DNA of 64,000 bases from assembly GCA_030424545.1 (NCBI GenBank), contig JAUHWL010000002.1:186001-250000 (forward strand), given 5' to 3'. Origin of the DNA: Bacteroidia bacterium. Lineage in GTDB: Bacteria; Bacteroidota; Bacteroidia; Flavobacteriales; Schleiferiaceae. Shown one piece after another: positions 18,331-26,786 of this stretch; position 1 is the stretch's first letter, and every line of letters starts with the position of its first letter. A program made the position numbers and the translations under genes. The notes below the pieces were generated by a model. It did no database searches. It was not told the DNA's origin and was given only the letters and a program-made list of their open reading frames with translations.

Positions 18331-18885
18331 TTAAAATTCATCAACATTTACGCGAACGCCTACGCCAATTCCTAAAAAGTTGGTAGAAGATCCTGCGTTT
18401 CCAGAATTTATAACAAGGTTGTATTGAACGTTTGCACAGAGAATAATTAAATCGGATAAACTATACTCAGCACCTACTCTAGGTGAAAAACCAATGCCAT
18501 TTGCACTCGCTTCAACCGAACCAAAAAACGGCAAATCTACTTTCGATTTCACCAGATAATATCCTATTCCTAAACCAGCAAATGGTCTGAAATCATCCTC
18601 AGAAAAGAAGTATTCTCCTTTTACTGTAATTGGAGTAAATTTAAATTTACCGTCTGTCCCATCAATTTTCATAGATAAAAACGATACTTCTAAACCTACA
18701 GACAGATTATCCATCACAAAATAATTTCCTTCTAAAGAAAATCCAACACCTGTGTTTACACCATCTGCATAATCGCCCATGGGCATACCTACTAATAGTC
18801 CTGCACCAGCAGTAATTTGTGCTTGCAGGGCAAAAGTGCTTCCAAACAAGGCAAAAGCAAGTAATAATTTTTTCATGTTTTTCAT
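18331..18885 (-). CDS. outer-membrane beta-barrel protein
   Basis: A 184-residue protein with a signal peptide (MKNMKKLLLAFALFGS, cleavage after LQAQ). The mature part has eight or so amphipathic strands with glycine and aromatic girdle residues (GFSLEGNYFV, PFAGLGIGYYL, PRVGAEYSL, FLGIGVGVRV), matching the small OmpA-like/outer-membrane-barrel family. The last residue is Phe, as is common for barrels recognised by BamA. It stands alone. The function of such small barrels is usually structural or adhesive; nothing more specific can be read. Confidence 0.8.
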   Translation of the reverse strand: MKNMKKLLLAFALFGSTFALQAQITAGAGLLVGMPMGDYADGVNTGVGFSLEGNYFVMDNLSVGLEVSFLSMKIDGTDGKFKFTPITVKGEYFFSEDDFRPFAGLGIGYYLVKSKVDLPFFGSVEASANGIGFSPRVGAEYSLSDLIILCANVQYNLVINSGNAGSSTNFLGIGVGVRVNVDEF

Positions 18886-19167
18886 AATAATTAGGGTTTA
18901 ATGTGCCTACTCTATTATTGGTTTTCGGCTTTCCCAAAATTCATTTGTATCAAATATAAAACTGTATTTGATTTCTTTTTCGTGCTTTTCTAGTTTTAGA
19001 CAAAAAAAGCAAGTGTTAAGTTTATATATTAATTTTATTTAGCCATAATTTCCTTGTGTATAGCCAATTCTAGGAAGTATTGAAATTCACATAGCCCTGT
19101 TGATATTTATTTACCCTTTTTTTGTGCAATTTTTCTGACAAAAGGAAATGCCAGATTTAACAATGAT

Positions 19168-19175
19168 TATTTTCG
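19168..19175 (+). promoter_or_regulatory. candidate -7 box before the helicase
   Basis: TATTTTCG is one base off the TAnnTTTG consensus and ends four bases before the ATG at 19180. The rest of the 18886-19167 gap is AT-rich and shows no gene or RNA that I can recognise. Confidence 0.3.
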
Positions 19176-19179
19176 CCCA

Positions 19180-21462
19180 ATGCCAGAAGAAACTCAACAA
19201 ACAGACTTATTAGATACGGCCGCTAAATTTGTAAATAGCACGGCAAGCCATATTTTTTTAACGGGAAAAGCGGGTACGGGCAAAACCACATTTTTAAGAG
19301 AACTTGCTTTAAAAACACACAAGAGTTTTGTTATTATTGCGCCAACTGGCATTGCTGCATTAAATGCCAAGGGGGTTACCATTCATTCTCAGTTTTTATT
19401 TCCGTTGGGCAGTTTTATTCCAGAAAGAGAACCTACTGGAAATTTTGCCGAAAGCCATAATTTTTTCACCCAACATACCCTAGCTAAAAAGCACCCATTA
19501 AACAACGTGCGCAAACAAGTTTTACGAGCTGCAGATTTAGTAATTATAGATGAGGTGAGTATGCTAAGGGCAGATTTGCTTGATGCCATTGATTACAGAA
19601 TGCGCAGCGTTAAAGGCAATTTTAACCGAAGTTTTGGTGGTGCACAATTGTTAATGATTGGAGACTTATTTCAGTTGCCACCCATTGTTAAAGACCACGA
19701 GTGGAGTGTGCTTAAACATTATTACAGAACCATGCATTTTTTTGAAGCGAAGGCGCTTCAGCAAGATGGTATGGTGTATATAGAGTTAGATAAAATTTTC
19801 AGGCAGCAAGACAACACATTTATTAATGTGCTTAACAATTTGCGCAATAATGTGGCTACAGCAGAAGATATCAACCTACTAAACAGATATTATAAACGAG
19901 AGGAAAACATTGCAACAGAAGGCGTAATCACCATCACCACGCACAATTACAAGGCTGATGCAATAAATAAGTTAAAGCTAGAAGAATTGCCTGGCTCTAC
20001 CGAGTATTTTGATGCAGATGTAAATGGCGATTTCCCCGAAAAAATATTTCCTCTGCCAGAGTCTATAGGGTTAAAAGTTGGCGCCCAAGTGATGTTTATT
20101 AAAAACGATAGCAGCGGAGAGAACAAATATTTTAACGGTAAACTAGCCCGTGTAGACGAAATAGATGATGACAAAGTAACCGTTATCATGGCCGGTTCTA
20201 ACATTGCGTATACCTTGGTAAAAGAGCGTTGGGAAAACAAAAAATACACCATCAACGAAAACAGCAAAGAGCTAGAAGATGAAGTGGTGGGTACTTTTTT
20301 ACAGTATCCCGTTAAATTGGCTTGGGCGGTAACAGTGCACAAAAGTCAAGGTTTAACGTTTGATAAAGCCATTATTGATGTTGGCCAAGCCTTTGCTCCG
20401 GGCCAAGTTTATGTGGCCTTAAGTAGGTTGCGAAGTTTAGATGGACTTATCTTAAGAACCAAAATAAACGCATCGGCTATTAGTAGCGATAGCGAAGTGG
20501 TTAACTTTTCTAAGGTAAAAGAAGCCGAAAAAGAAGCGTTGCCAGGTATATTGAAAAATCAGCAATTAAATTATTTGCAGCGGGTTTTGGCCGGCACTTT
20601 TGATTTTGCAGCCATTACCAATTTGTTGGGCAATTTTAAATCGAACAAAGCTGGTAAAATGGAATTTCAAGATGCAAGCATGCAAAGTGCGATTAGCATC
20701 ATTCAACAAAATTTTAAAAAAGAAATTGAGAACACAGCAAAATTTAGAAACCAATTGCTGTATTTGCTCTACAACAATAGCCTAGAAAAACTGGTAGAGC
20801 GCATAGAAAAAGGGAGCCAATATTATAGCTCGATTATTGAAACTAATTTAAAATTGCTCTATACGCACATTAGCGAAGTAGAGCAGTTTTCTAAAACAAA
20901 AATGTATTTAGAGGGGCTTGATGAATTAGATCAAATGCTGATAAAAACGCTTGGCGAGATTGAAAAAGCAGCTTACGTAACCACCTGCATTATAGAAGGC
21001 AAAGAAATTTACAAGCAAGATGTGTTGGATGAAAAACGAACCCAACGCAGAATGAAATGGTTGAGCGAAGCCAGAAAAATGGCCAAAGAAAACCCCAAAG
21101 TGGTAAAAGGTAAAACGGGTAGAAAACGCAAAATTGGTACGCGCAGTGCAGGTTCGGGCTCTACCTATAAAACCACGTATGCCTTACTTAAAGAGGGAAT
21201 GAGCATTAAAGAAATTGCACTAATCCGGAACACGGCCGAATCTACCATAGAGGGGCATGCCGTAAAAGGGGTTAAAGAAGGCGAGTTAAATGCAAGCGAT
21301 GTTTTGGCCAAAGATGTTTTAGAGATAATATCGAATGCTTTTGCGAACGGAAACCCTAGCTTGGCCAAAGTTTACGAGGCGCTAGACAAAAAATACACAT
21401 TTGATGCCCTGCGCATTGTTCGTGCCCAATTGCAAAGAGATCAACCCGAAAATTATGATTGA
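19180..21462 (+). CDS. PIF1-like DNA helicase with C-terminal helicase HTH domain
   Basis: A 760-residue superfamily 1 helicase. Walker A is GKAGTGKTT (~28-36), Walker B is VIIDEVSML (~122-130) and motif III is GDLFQLPP. The UvrD_C_2 motif AVTVHKSQGLTFD with YVALSR lies near 385-415. These fit PIF1/RecD2-type 5'-3' helicases. The C-terminal third carries a helix-turn-helix of the kind found in helicases (LLKEGMSIKEIA, TAESTIEGH, ~665-690). A role in DNA repair or replication-fork processing is expected. The end overlaps the start of the sulfotransferase gene by 8 bases, so both are probably co-transcribed although functionally unrelated. Confidence 0.88.
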   Translation: MPEETQQTDLLDTAAKFVNSTASHIFLTGKAGTGKTTFLRELALKTHKSFVIIAPTGIAALNAKGVTIHSQFLFPLGSFIPEREPTGNFAESHNFFTQHTLAKKHPLNNVRKQVLRAADLVIIDEVSMLRADLLDAIDYRMRSVKGNFNRSFGGAQLLMIGDLFQLPPIVKDHEWSVLKHYYRTMHFFEAKALQQDGMVYIELDKIFRQQDNTFINVLNNLRNNVATAEDINLLNRYYKREENIATEGVITITTHNYKADAINKLKLEELPGSTEYFDADVNGDFPEKIFPLPESIGLKVGAQVMFIKNDSSGENKYFNGKLARVDEIDDDKVTVIMAGSNIAYTLVKERWENKKYTINENSKELEDEVVGTFLQYPVKLAWAVTVHKSQGLTFDKAIIDVGQAFAPGQVYVALSRLRSLDGLILRTKINASAISSDSEVVNFSKVKEAEKEALPGILKNQQLNYLQRVLAGTFDFAAITNLLGNFKSNKAGKMEFQDASMQSAISIIQQNFKKEIENTAKFRNQLLYLLYNNSLEKLVERIEKGSQYYSSIIETNLKLLYTHISEVEQFSKTKMYLEGLDELDQMLIKTLGEIEKAAYVTTCIIEGKEIYKQDVLDEKRTQRRMKWLSEARKMAKENPKVVKGKTGRKRKIGTRSAGSGSTYKTTYALLKEGMSIKEIALIRNTAESTIEGHAVKGVKEGELNASDVLAKDVLEIISNAFANGNPSLAKVYEALDKKYTFDALRIVRAQLQRDQPENYD

Positions 21463-22099
21463 GCTTGTTTTTATTCATCTCCCAAAAACGGGAGGGTCTA
21501 CAATACTTAAAATGTTGCAAGCGGTGTATGGCGAAGAATGTGTAATGCATTTTGAGCGGCACGATTGTTTGGAATTGGCGGCTAACAAGAAAAAAATTTC
21601 GGATGTGGTTTTGCCGCAAACCAGGGTAATTCACGGGCATTTTATGTACAACGAGGTAAAAAACATCATTAAAAAAGACAAGCCTAAAGTTGTTACGTTT
21701 TTGCGCAACCCGGTAGATCGGGTAATTTCTAATTACAATTGGTGGCAGCATGCGTTAAAAACAAATGCCGAGGCGCCCGAAAAGCACCGCATTAATGAAC
21801 CGATAGAATCGTACATCGGCAACGCGCCATCGCAAAATAAAATGTCGCGGTTTTTAAAAGGTGCAAAACTGAAAGATTTCTTTTTTGTGGGATTTTTAGA
21901 GTTTTTTGATGCCGATATTAAAACCTTAGCCACAAAGCTAAACTGGCCAGACGTTGTTGTTATGCACGAAAAAAACAGCGCCAACTTTGCACCCAAAAAA
22001 CAAGGTGCTGATGATGCCTTGCTGCGAAACAAAATAGAAAAATATAACCGCAAGGATGTTAAACTTTACACACAGGCATTGCAGATGTGGCGCATTTAA
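21455..22099 (+). CDS. sulfotransferase family protein
   Basis: A 214-residue cytoplasmic enzyme. The 5'-phosphosulfate-binding loop is FIHLPKTGGSTI (~residues 5-16), and the 3'-phosphate-binding segment is FLRNPVDRVISNY (~79-91). A HGHFMYNE segment lies between them. This is the Sulfotransfer_2-like group that moves sulfate from PAPS to sugars. The chosen ATG directly precedes the 5'-PSB strand; 18 extra codons upstream lie within the helicase gene. It opens the polysaccharide locus, so the acceptor is most likely a glycan residue (inference). No PAPS-synthesis gene is present in the window. Confidence 0.85.
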   Translation: MIELVFIHLPKTGGSTILKMLQAVYGEECVMHFERHDCLELAANKKKISDVVLPQTRVIHGHFMYNEVKNIIKKDKPKVVTFLRNPVDRVISNYNWWQHALKTNAEAPEKHRINEPIESYIGNAPSQNKMSRFLKGAKLKDFFFVGFLEFFDADIKTLATKLNWPDVVVMHEKNSANFAPKKQGADDALLRNKIEKYNRKDVKLYTQALQMWRI

Positions 22100-22163
22100 A
22101 TTCAAGTTGCATCGCTTTTGAAATTGTAATATTGCAGCATATTATTTTTAGCAAATATTGTAG

Positions 22164-24479
22164 TTGCCCCGCGTGAAAAAACATCTAACAGCTGGCCAAA
22201 TAAATCAGCTTTTTTTCTACATTTTTTCTGCTTTTCCTTTTATCTATTTTTTAAATGTAAAGGGAATGTTGGCGGTTTTATTTCTGTGCGCTCAATTTTT
22301 TATCATCCTCTTTAAAAAAGAAAAAAGCACTACTTCGGGGTGGTGGTTGCCCTTGCTGCAAATCTTTCCGTTTTTGTTTTACTTTTTGAGTTTAAGCTAT
22401 TCAGACAATGTTGCGGAGGGTGCAAACTACATCGGTAGAATTACGGTCTTGTTTTTTTTTCCATGGCTATTGTACTTCAACAGGGCATTAATTAGCCGTG
22501 CGCTTGTGGTTAAAACCATGCGATTTTATGCATTTGCGGCCACACTTTTTGTTGTTTACATCATTAGCGTTTTGTTTAGCTCAGGCACGTTTTCGCAAGC
22601 TATTTCCGCTACAGATGCCTACTATGTTATTCGTACCAAAATAGAAGTTGCCAGCGGATGGGTGCATCCTACGTATTTTTCGTTTGCGTTGGCCATTGCT
22701 GTTTTTGCCATTCAAAACGAATTAAAAAATAAATCACTCCCAAAGCGTCAGCAATTCTGGGCTTATTTTTACTTGCTTGTTTTGGTTACGGGTTTGTTTT
22801 TGGCGGCCTCAAAAATGATTTTAACCGCCACTTTTTTGGGTTCGTTTTTATTATGGAGCGAAAAGCTAAATGTTAAAAAACTTGGGTTAAGCGCAGCCAT
22901 CGCTATTATTCTTGCTTTGATTTTGGTTGTTAACATTCGCCCTGTTAGAGAGCGCGCGGTTACTTTTTTTGATGCGTTAATGCTTGAGGAGGTAAACGAG
23001 AAAAACCCCGACAGCATGCGTAAAGCCATATTTACGTGTACTAAAGAGGTTATTGCCGAAAACTTTTTTTGGGGTACAGGCATTGGCGACCAAAACCAAG
23101 CGTTGGTAGATAAATACAATGCACATGGTTTTGAGTTGGCCGAGCGAAGAAACTTAAATACGCACAACCAATATTTACAAATCTGGATGTCGTCTGGCAT
23201 TGTCCCGTTTATCTTTTTTATACTGTTGCTTGTTGTACAGTTTTTAATTGCCTTGGCCAACAGGAACTTTTTGTACTTGGCATTTTTAACGCTGGCATCC
23301 ATGAGTTTTTTAAGCGAAAACATTTTGGCGCGGCAAGATGGAATTTTTCTCTTCGCTTTTTTCAACTCGTTTTTTGCCATTGCATCGTGGCATAAAAACG
23401 AAAAGTTGGTGTTCATCAACGGCCGATTTAAACATCAACCATTAACAGGCGTACAGCGCTTTGCCGAAGAGTTAACCATAGAGCTTGCGCAACATAGAGG
23501 TAAATATGTTGTGCTTTTGGTGCATAAAAAGGTTGCTAAAACACACATTGCTACGCAGCTTGTAGCGTTTAAAAACGGTGTGTTGTGGGAGCAACTTATT
23601 TTGCCGTTTTACCTAAAAATAAGAGGAAATCCGTTGCTTATAAACTTTTGCAATAGCGCACCGATGTTGTACAACAACCAAATTGTAACGCTGCACGATG
23701 TTGCTTTTAAAGAGCACCCAAGTTGGTTTTCTGAGAATTTTGTGCGGTGGTATAATTTTTTAATTCCGAAAATTATTAAGCGCAGCAAACACGTTTTAAC
23801 AGTAAGCCGTTTTTCTAAATCAGAAATTGAGAAGTACTATAAAATCAGCCCAACAAAAATCACAGTATTATATAATGGCGTACCCCAATTTGCTCAATTA
23901 AAGAATACTGAAAAACCCATTGTAGAAGGTAAATATGCCCTTTGTGTTGGTTCCATTTCTGAGCGAAAAAACCAACTAAAGTTGATAGAAGCATTTCTGA
24001 AAATGAAGAATCCAACCTTTACGTTGGTATTTGCAGGAGGTTACAATCCGGCAGTTTTTAACAATCAGCAACATCTTATTGAGCAAATGGAGGCTTCAGA
24101 ATCTATTGTTTTTATTCAAAACCCAACCGATTTAGCCTTAACAAATCTGTACAAATTTGCCACATTTACAATCTACGTTCCTCTTTACGAGGGGTTTGGA
24201 ATTCCCGTGCTAGAATCGGTGGCATTTGGTAAGCCAGTGCTATTGTCAGATATTCCTGTTTTTAACGAATTGTTTTCTGAAATTGCGCTTTTTACTCCAG
24301 CTCATGATGCCGATAAAATGAAGGAGGCCATGTTGGAATTGGTTGATTCAATCGATTTGTGGAAGCATAAAATTGAAAAATTCGATTGCGAAAAAAGTGA
24401 GTATTCTTACGCTAAATCGGCTATTAAGTTAAACAACGTGGTAAACAGCATCGTGCAAAAATCTCAACTTCATTCATGA
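22164..24479 (+). CDS. O-antigen ligase/polymerase-like protein fused to GT4 glycosyltransferase
   Basis: A 771-residue two-part protein. Residues 1-~415 are a polytopic membrane domain (about 10-12 helices) of the O-antigen ligase/Wzy family, with the large loop motif GTGIGD, NTHNQYLQIW and a final SENILARQ helix. The second half (~420-771) is a GT4/GT-B glycosyltransferase: TGVQRFAEEL acceptor region, VTLHDV, LTVSRFSKSEI, VGSISERKN and EGFGIPVLE (E-x7-E donor motif, ~675). There is no stop or frameshift between them. A stand-alone homologue of the first half lies at 51773-52996. TTG at 22164 is used; GTG at 22173 (giving MKKHLT) is equally plausible. The stop overlaps the permease start (ATGA). 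Confidence 0.85.
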   Translation: MPRVKKHLTAGQINQLFFYIFSAFPFIYFLNVKGMLAVLFLCAQFFIILFKKEKSTTSGWWLPLLQIFPFLFYFLSLSYSDNVAEGANYIGRITVLFFFPWLLYFNRALISRALVVKTMRFYAFAATLFVVYIISVLFSSGTFSQAISATDAYYVIRTKIEVASGWVHPTYFSFALAIAVFAIQNELKNKSLPKRQQFWAYFYLLVLVTGLFLAASKMILTATFLGSFLLWSEKLNVKKLGLSAAIAIILALILVVNIRPVRERAVTFFDALMLEEVNEKNPDSMRKAIFTCTKEVIAENFFWGTGIGDQNQALVDKYNAHGFELAERRNLNTHNQYLQIWMSSGIVPFIFFILLLVVQFLIALANRNFLYLAFLTLASMSFLSENILARQDGIFLFAFFNSFFAIASWHKNEKLVFINGRFKHQPLTGVQRFAEELTIELAQHRGKYVVLLVHKKVAKTHIATQLVAFKNGVLWEQLILPFYLKIRGNPLLINFCNSAPMLYNNQIVTLHDVAFKEHPSWFSENFVRWYNFLIPKIIKRSKHVLTVSRFSKSEIEKYYKISPTKITVLYNGVPQFAQLKNTEKPIVEGKYALCVGSISERKNQLKLIEAFLKMKNPTFTLVFAGGYNPAVFNNQQHLIEQMEASESIVFIQNPTDLALTNLYKFATFTIYVPLYEGFGIPVLESVAFGKPVLLSDIPVFNELFSEIALFTPAHDADKMKEAMLELVDSIDLWKHKIEKFDCEKSEYSYAKSAIKLNNVVNSIVQKSQLHS

Positions 24480-25318
24480 AACTCACTGCAAATAGTCACC
24501 ACTCGTCTATTGGCTTTTTCCGGTTTTGGAAGAATCGATTTTCGGCTGTTGCAAGAAACAAGCAGCTGATAAAACAGCTGTTGATGCTGAGCCTTACCGA
24601 ACAGTATAAAAAGACTTTTTTGGGTAGCGTTTGGTTAATTATAAACCCTATTTTAAGCATAATAATTTGGTTGATTATGAATTACTCGGGCATTTACAAT
24701 CCGGGCGATACCACCATACCTTATGTAGGATATTTGCTTTTAAGCATGTCAATCTGGTTGTTTTTTGTAAGCTTTTTTAAGCAGTTGGCCACGGCCGTTA
24801 CAGAATCTGGCCGCATGCTAATGGAAGCACCCTTTGAAATGGAAGCCAAGTTGATGGAGAAAATTTTATTAAATCTCATAAACTTTCTCATACCACTTAC
24901 CCTAAACATTGTGCTGCTACTTATTATGGGCGTAACGTTTAATGCAAGCGCCTTGCTGTTTTTCCCCACCTTAATTCCGCTCATACTTTTGGGTATTACA
25001 ATCGGTATTTTTTTCTCGCTTATAGAAGTTGTGTTTAATGATGTTTACCTCATTGTAAACCAAGGCATGAATGTGCTGATGTTTTTAACCCCTGTGGTAT
25101 ATACCAACAATGTAAAAAGTGAGTTTTTACAAGCAATAATCAAGTACAATCCATTAACGTATTTGCTAAGCATACCAAGAGATTTGTTGGTAGGTGCACC
25201 TATTGCTAATTGGGATGGTTACTGGATTTCTAGCGGCATAGCCATCGTGCTTTTTGTACTGGTGATTCACTTCTTTTTTAATTCGGTTTATAAAATAGTA
25301 GAAAGAATTTTTGAGTAG
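24476..25318 (+). CDS. ABC-2 type polysaccharide export permease
   Basis: A 280-residue membrane protein with a soluble amphipathic N-terminus and six hydrophobic helices, of the Wzm/KpsM/TagG family. The RNKQLIKQLLMLSLTEQYKKTFLG segment before helix 1 and the late MFLTPVVY motif (~205-212) are typical. It forms the membrane channel of the exporter with the ATPase encoded directly downstream. Its start overlaps the upstream stop by four bases. It moves a lipid-linked or nascent glycan across the inner membrane (family knowledge). Confidence 0.9.
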   Translation: MKLTANSHHSSIGFFRFWKNRFSAVARNKQLIKQLLMLSLTEQYKKTFLGSVWLIINPILSIIIWLIMNYSGIYNPGDTTIPYVGYLLLSMSIWLFFVSFFKQLATAVTESGRMLMEAPFEMEAKLMEKILLNLINFLIPLTLNIVLLLIMGVTFNASALLFFPTLIPLILLGITIGIFFSLIEVVFNDVYLIVNQGMNVLMFLTPVVYTNNVKSEFLQAIIKYNPLTYLLSIPRDLLVGAPIANWDGYWISSGIAIVLFVLVIHFFFNSVYKIVERIFE

Positions 25319-25322
25319 CACT

Positions 25323-26072
25323 ATGGAAAAACCAATTGTAGAAGTTAAGGGCGTTTATAAAAAGTTTTGCACCAGCTTAAAGCTAAATATGCTCTATGGC
25401 TTGCAAGATATTTTTAAGTTTAAAAAGGTAAAAAAGCTTCCCAGTTTACGTAAAAACGAATTTTGGGCCTTGCAAAACGTAAACTTAAAAATAGGCCGTG
25501 GGGAGGTTGTTGGCATTTTGGGCATGAACGGTGCCGGCAAAACAACGTTAATACGCACCATCATGGGGGCATTTCCAGTTTCTTACGGAAGTATAAAAGT
25601 AAATGGCCGAATTACCACCGTATTTGAAAGAACGCGTGCCTTCCAAAGGTTTTATAGTGGTGTAGAAAACATCCGTGTAAAATGCGCTTTGTTTGGTATG
25701 GATACAAAGGAGATAGATCAAAAATTACCCGAGATTTTAAAATTTGCGGGCGTAGAAAAGTTTAAAGATGCGCCATTTGGTTCGTATTCGGCTGGAATGC
25801 GGGCACGTATCAATTTTGCAATTTCAATATTTGCCAACCCAGATTTGTTAATTATAGACGAAGGTTTAGCCGTAAGCGATGTACATTTTAGAAAACAATG
25901 TATGGACACGCTAAAGGAAAGAAAAAGCGAAATGGGCATCTTGTTAATCTCGCATAACCTAGAGCAATTTACAGAATTAGCCACCCGCTTGGTAATTATG
26001 GAAAAAGGCAAAATCACCAAAGAAACTAGCAATATACAAGAGGGAATTCAATACGTTTTAGACCATAAATAG
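25323..26072 (+). CDS. ABC exporter ATPase (Wzt/KpsT/TagH-like)
   Basis: A 249-residue ATPase. Walker A is GMNGAGKTT (~67-75), the signature is the YSAGM variant usual in glycan exporters (~155-159), Walker B is LLIIDEGLAVSD (~177-188) and the H-loop is LLISHN. The N-terminal ~50 residues (VYKKFC, LKLNMLYGLQDI) are typical of the Wzt/TagH group. The protein ends ~30 residues after the H-loop region, so the C-terminal glycan-recognition domain of classical Wzt is absent. ATG 25323 is chosen; the TTG upstream overlaps the permease stop. It pairs with the permease just upstream. Confidence 0.9.
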   Translation: MEKPIVEVKGVYKKFCTSLKLNMLYGLQDIFKFKKVKKLPSLRKNEFWALQNVNLKIGRGEVVGILGMNGAGKTTLIRTIMGAFPVSYGSIKVNGRITTVFERTRAFQRFYSGVENIRVKCALFGMDTKEIDQKLPEILKFAGVEKFKDAPFGSYSAGMRARINFAISIFANPDLLIIDEGLAVSDVHFRKQCMDTLKERKSEMGILLISHNLEQFTELATRLVIMEKGKITKETSNIQEGIQYVLDHK

Positions 26073-26087
26073 GGCGCTAAAAGCAAC

Positions 26088-26786
26088 ATGGAAGAGAAAA
26101 TTACAAATAACATTCAGCTTGTTTCTATTCACATTCCGAAAACGGCAGGAACTACTTTTCGTACCATCATACAAGAAAGTTTTGGCAAAAGAAAAACGGC
26201 TAAGGTTGATATAGATAGTGCTGGCCAAATAAACGTAAACAACAAATTGTTTTTAAAACAGCACTTAAACTCCAAGATAGTTGCCATACATGGGCATTTT
26301 ACCTATGCAGATGTTCATCGAAAATTTAACTTAGACAGTGATGTAAGCTTTGTAACTTGGCTCAGAAATCCAATAGAAAGAGTTATATCAAACTATCATT
26401 TTTTAAACAAGATTATTGCCGATAGATTAAAAGAGTTACCCCAAGAAAAGCTGATGGAGCGCATGGGTAAATCATTAATACAATTTGCCGAGCTAGAAGC
26501 AAATCAAAATGTAATGAGCAAGTTTTTGAGTGGTGCTAACCTAGAACAGTTTACGTTTGTTGGCATACAAGATCATTTCGAAACTGAATTAGAACGCCTT
26601 CATTTGCAACTTAATTGGAAAAAAATAGACAACAGAAAACATAATGTTACCGGCAAAAAAGCCACAAAGGTTGATGAAGAAACATTGGCGTTTATAAAAA
26701 CCGTAAATGCCAAAGATGTGGCCTTGTACGAAAAAGCAAAAAACCAAATGGCCAATGCGCCATTTTATCGCTCTGTAAGTAAATGA
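26088..26786 (+). CDS. sulfotransferase family protein
   Basis: A 232-residue enzyme and paralogue of the one at 21455. The 5'-PSB loop is SIHIPKTAGTTF (~13-24), a HGHFTYAD segment follows near residue 66, and the 3'-PB segment is WLRNPIERVISNYHF (~87-101). The shared layout (LPKT/IPKT, HGHF, RNP-RVISNY) shows common ancestry. Both should use PAPS to sulfate a sugar of the polysaccharide, perhaps at different positions. It sits 15 bases after the ATPase gene, and its stop overlaps the next start (ATGA). Two close paralogues in one locus suggest more than one sulfation site (inference). Confidence 0.85.
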   Translation: MEEKITNNIQLVSIHIPKTAGTTFRTIIQESFGKRKTAKVDIDSAGQINVNNKLFLKQHLNSKIVAIHGHFTYADVHRKFNLDSDVSFVTWLRNPIERVISNYHFLNKIIADRLKELPQEKLMERMGKSLIQFAELEANQNVMSKFLSGANLEQFTFVGIQDHFETELERLHLQLNWKKIDNRKHNVTGKKATKVDEETLAFIKTVNAKDVALYEKAKNQMANAPFYRSVSK

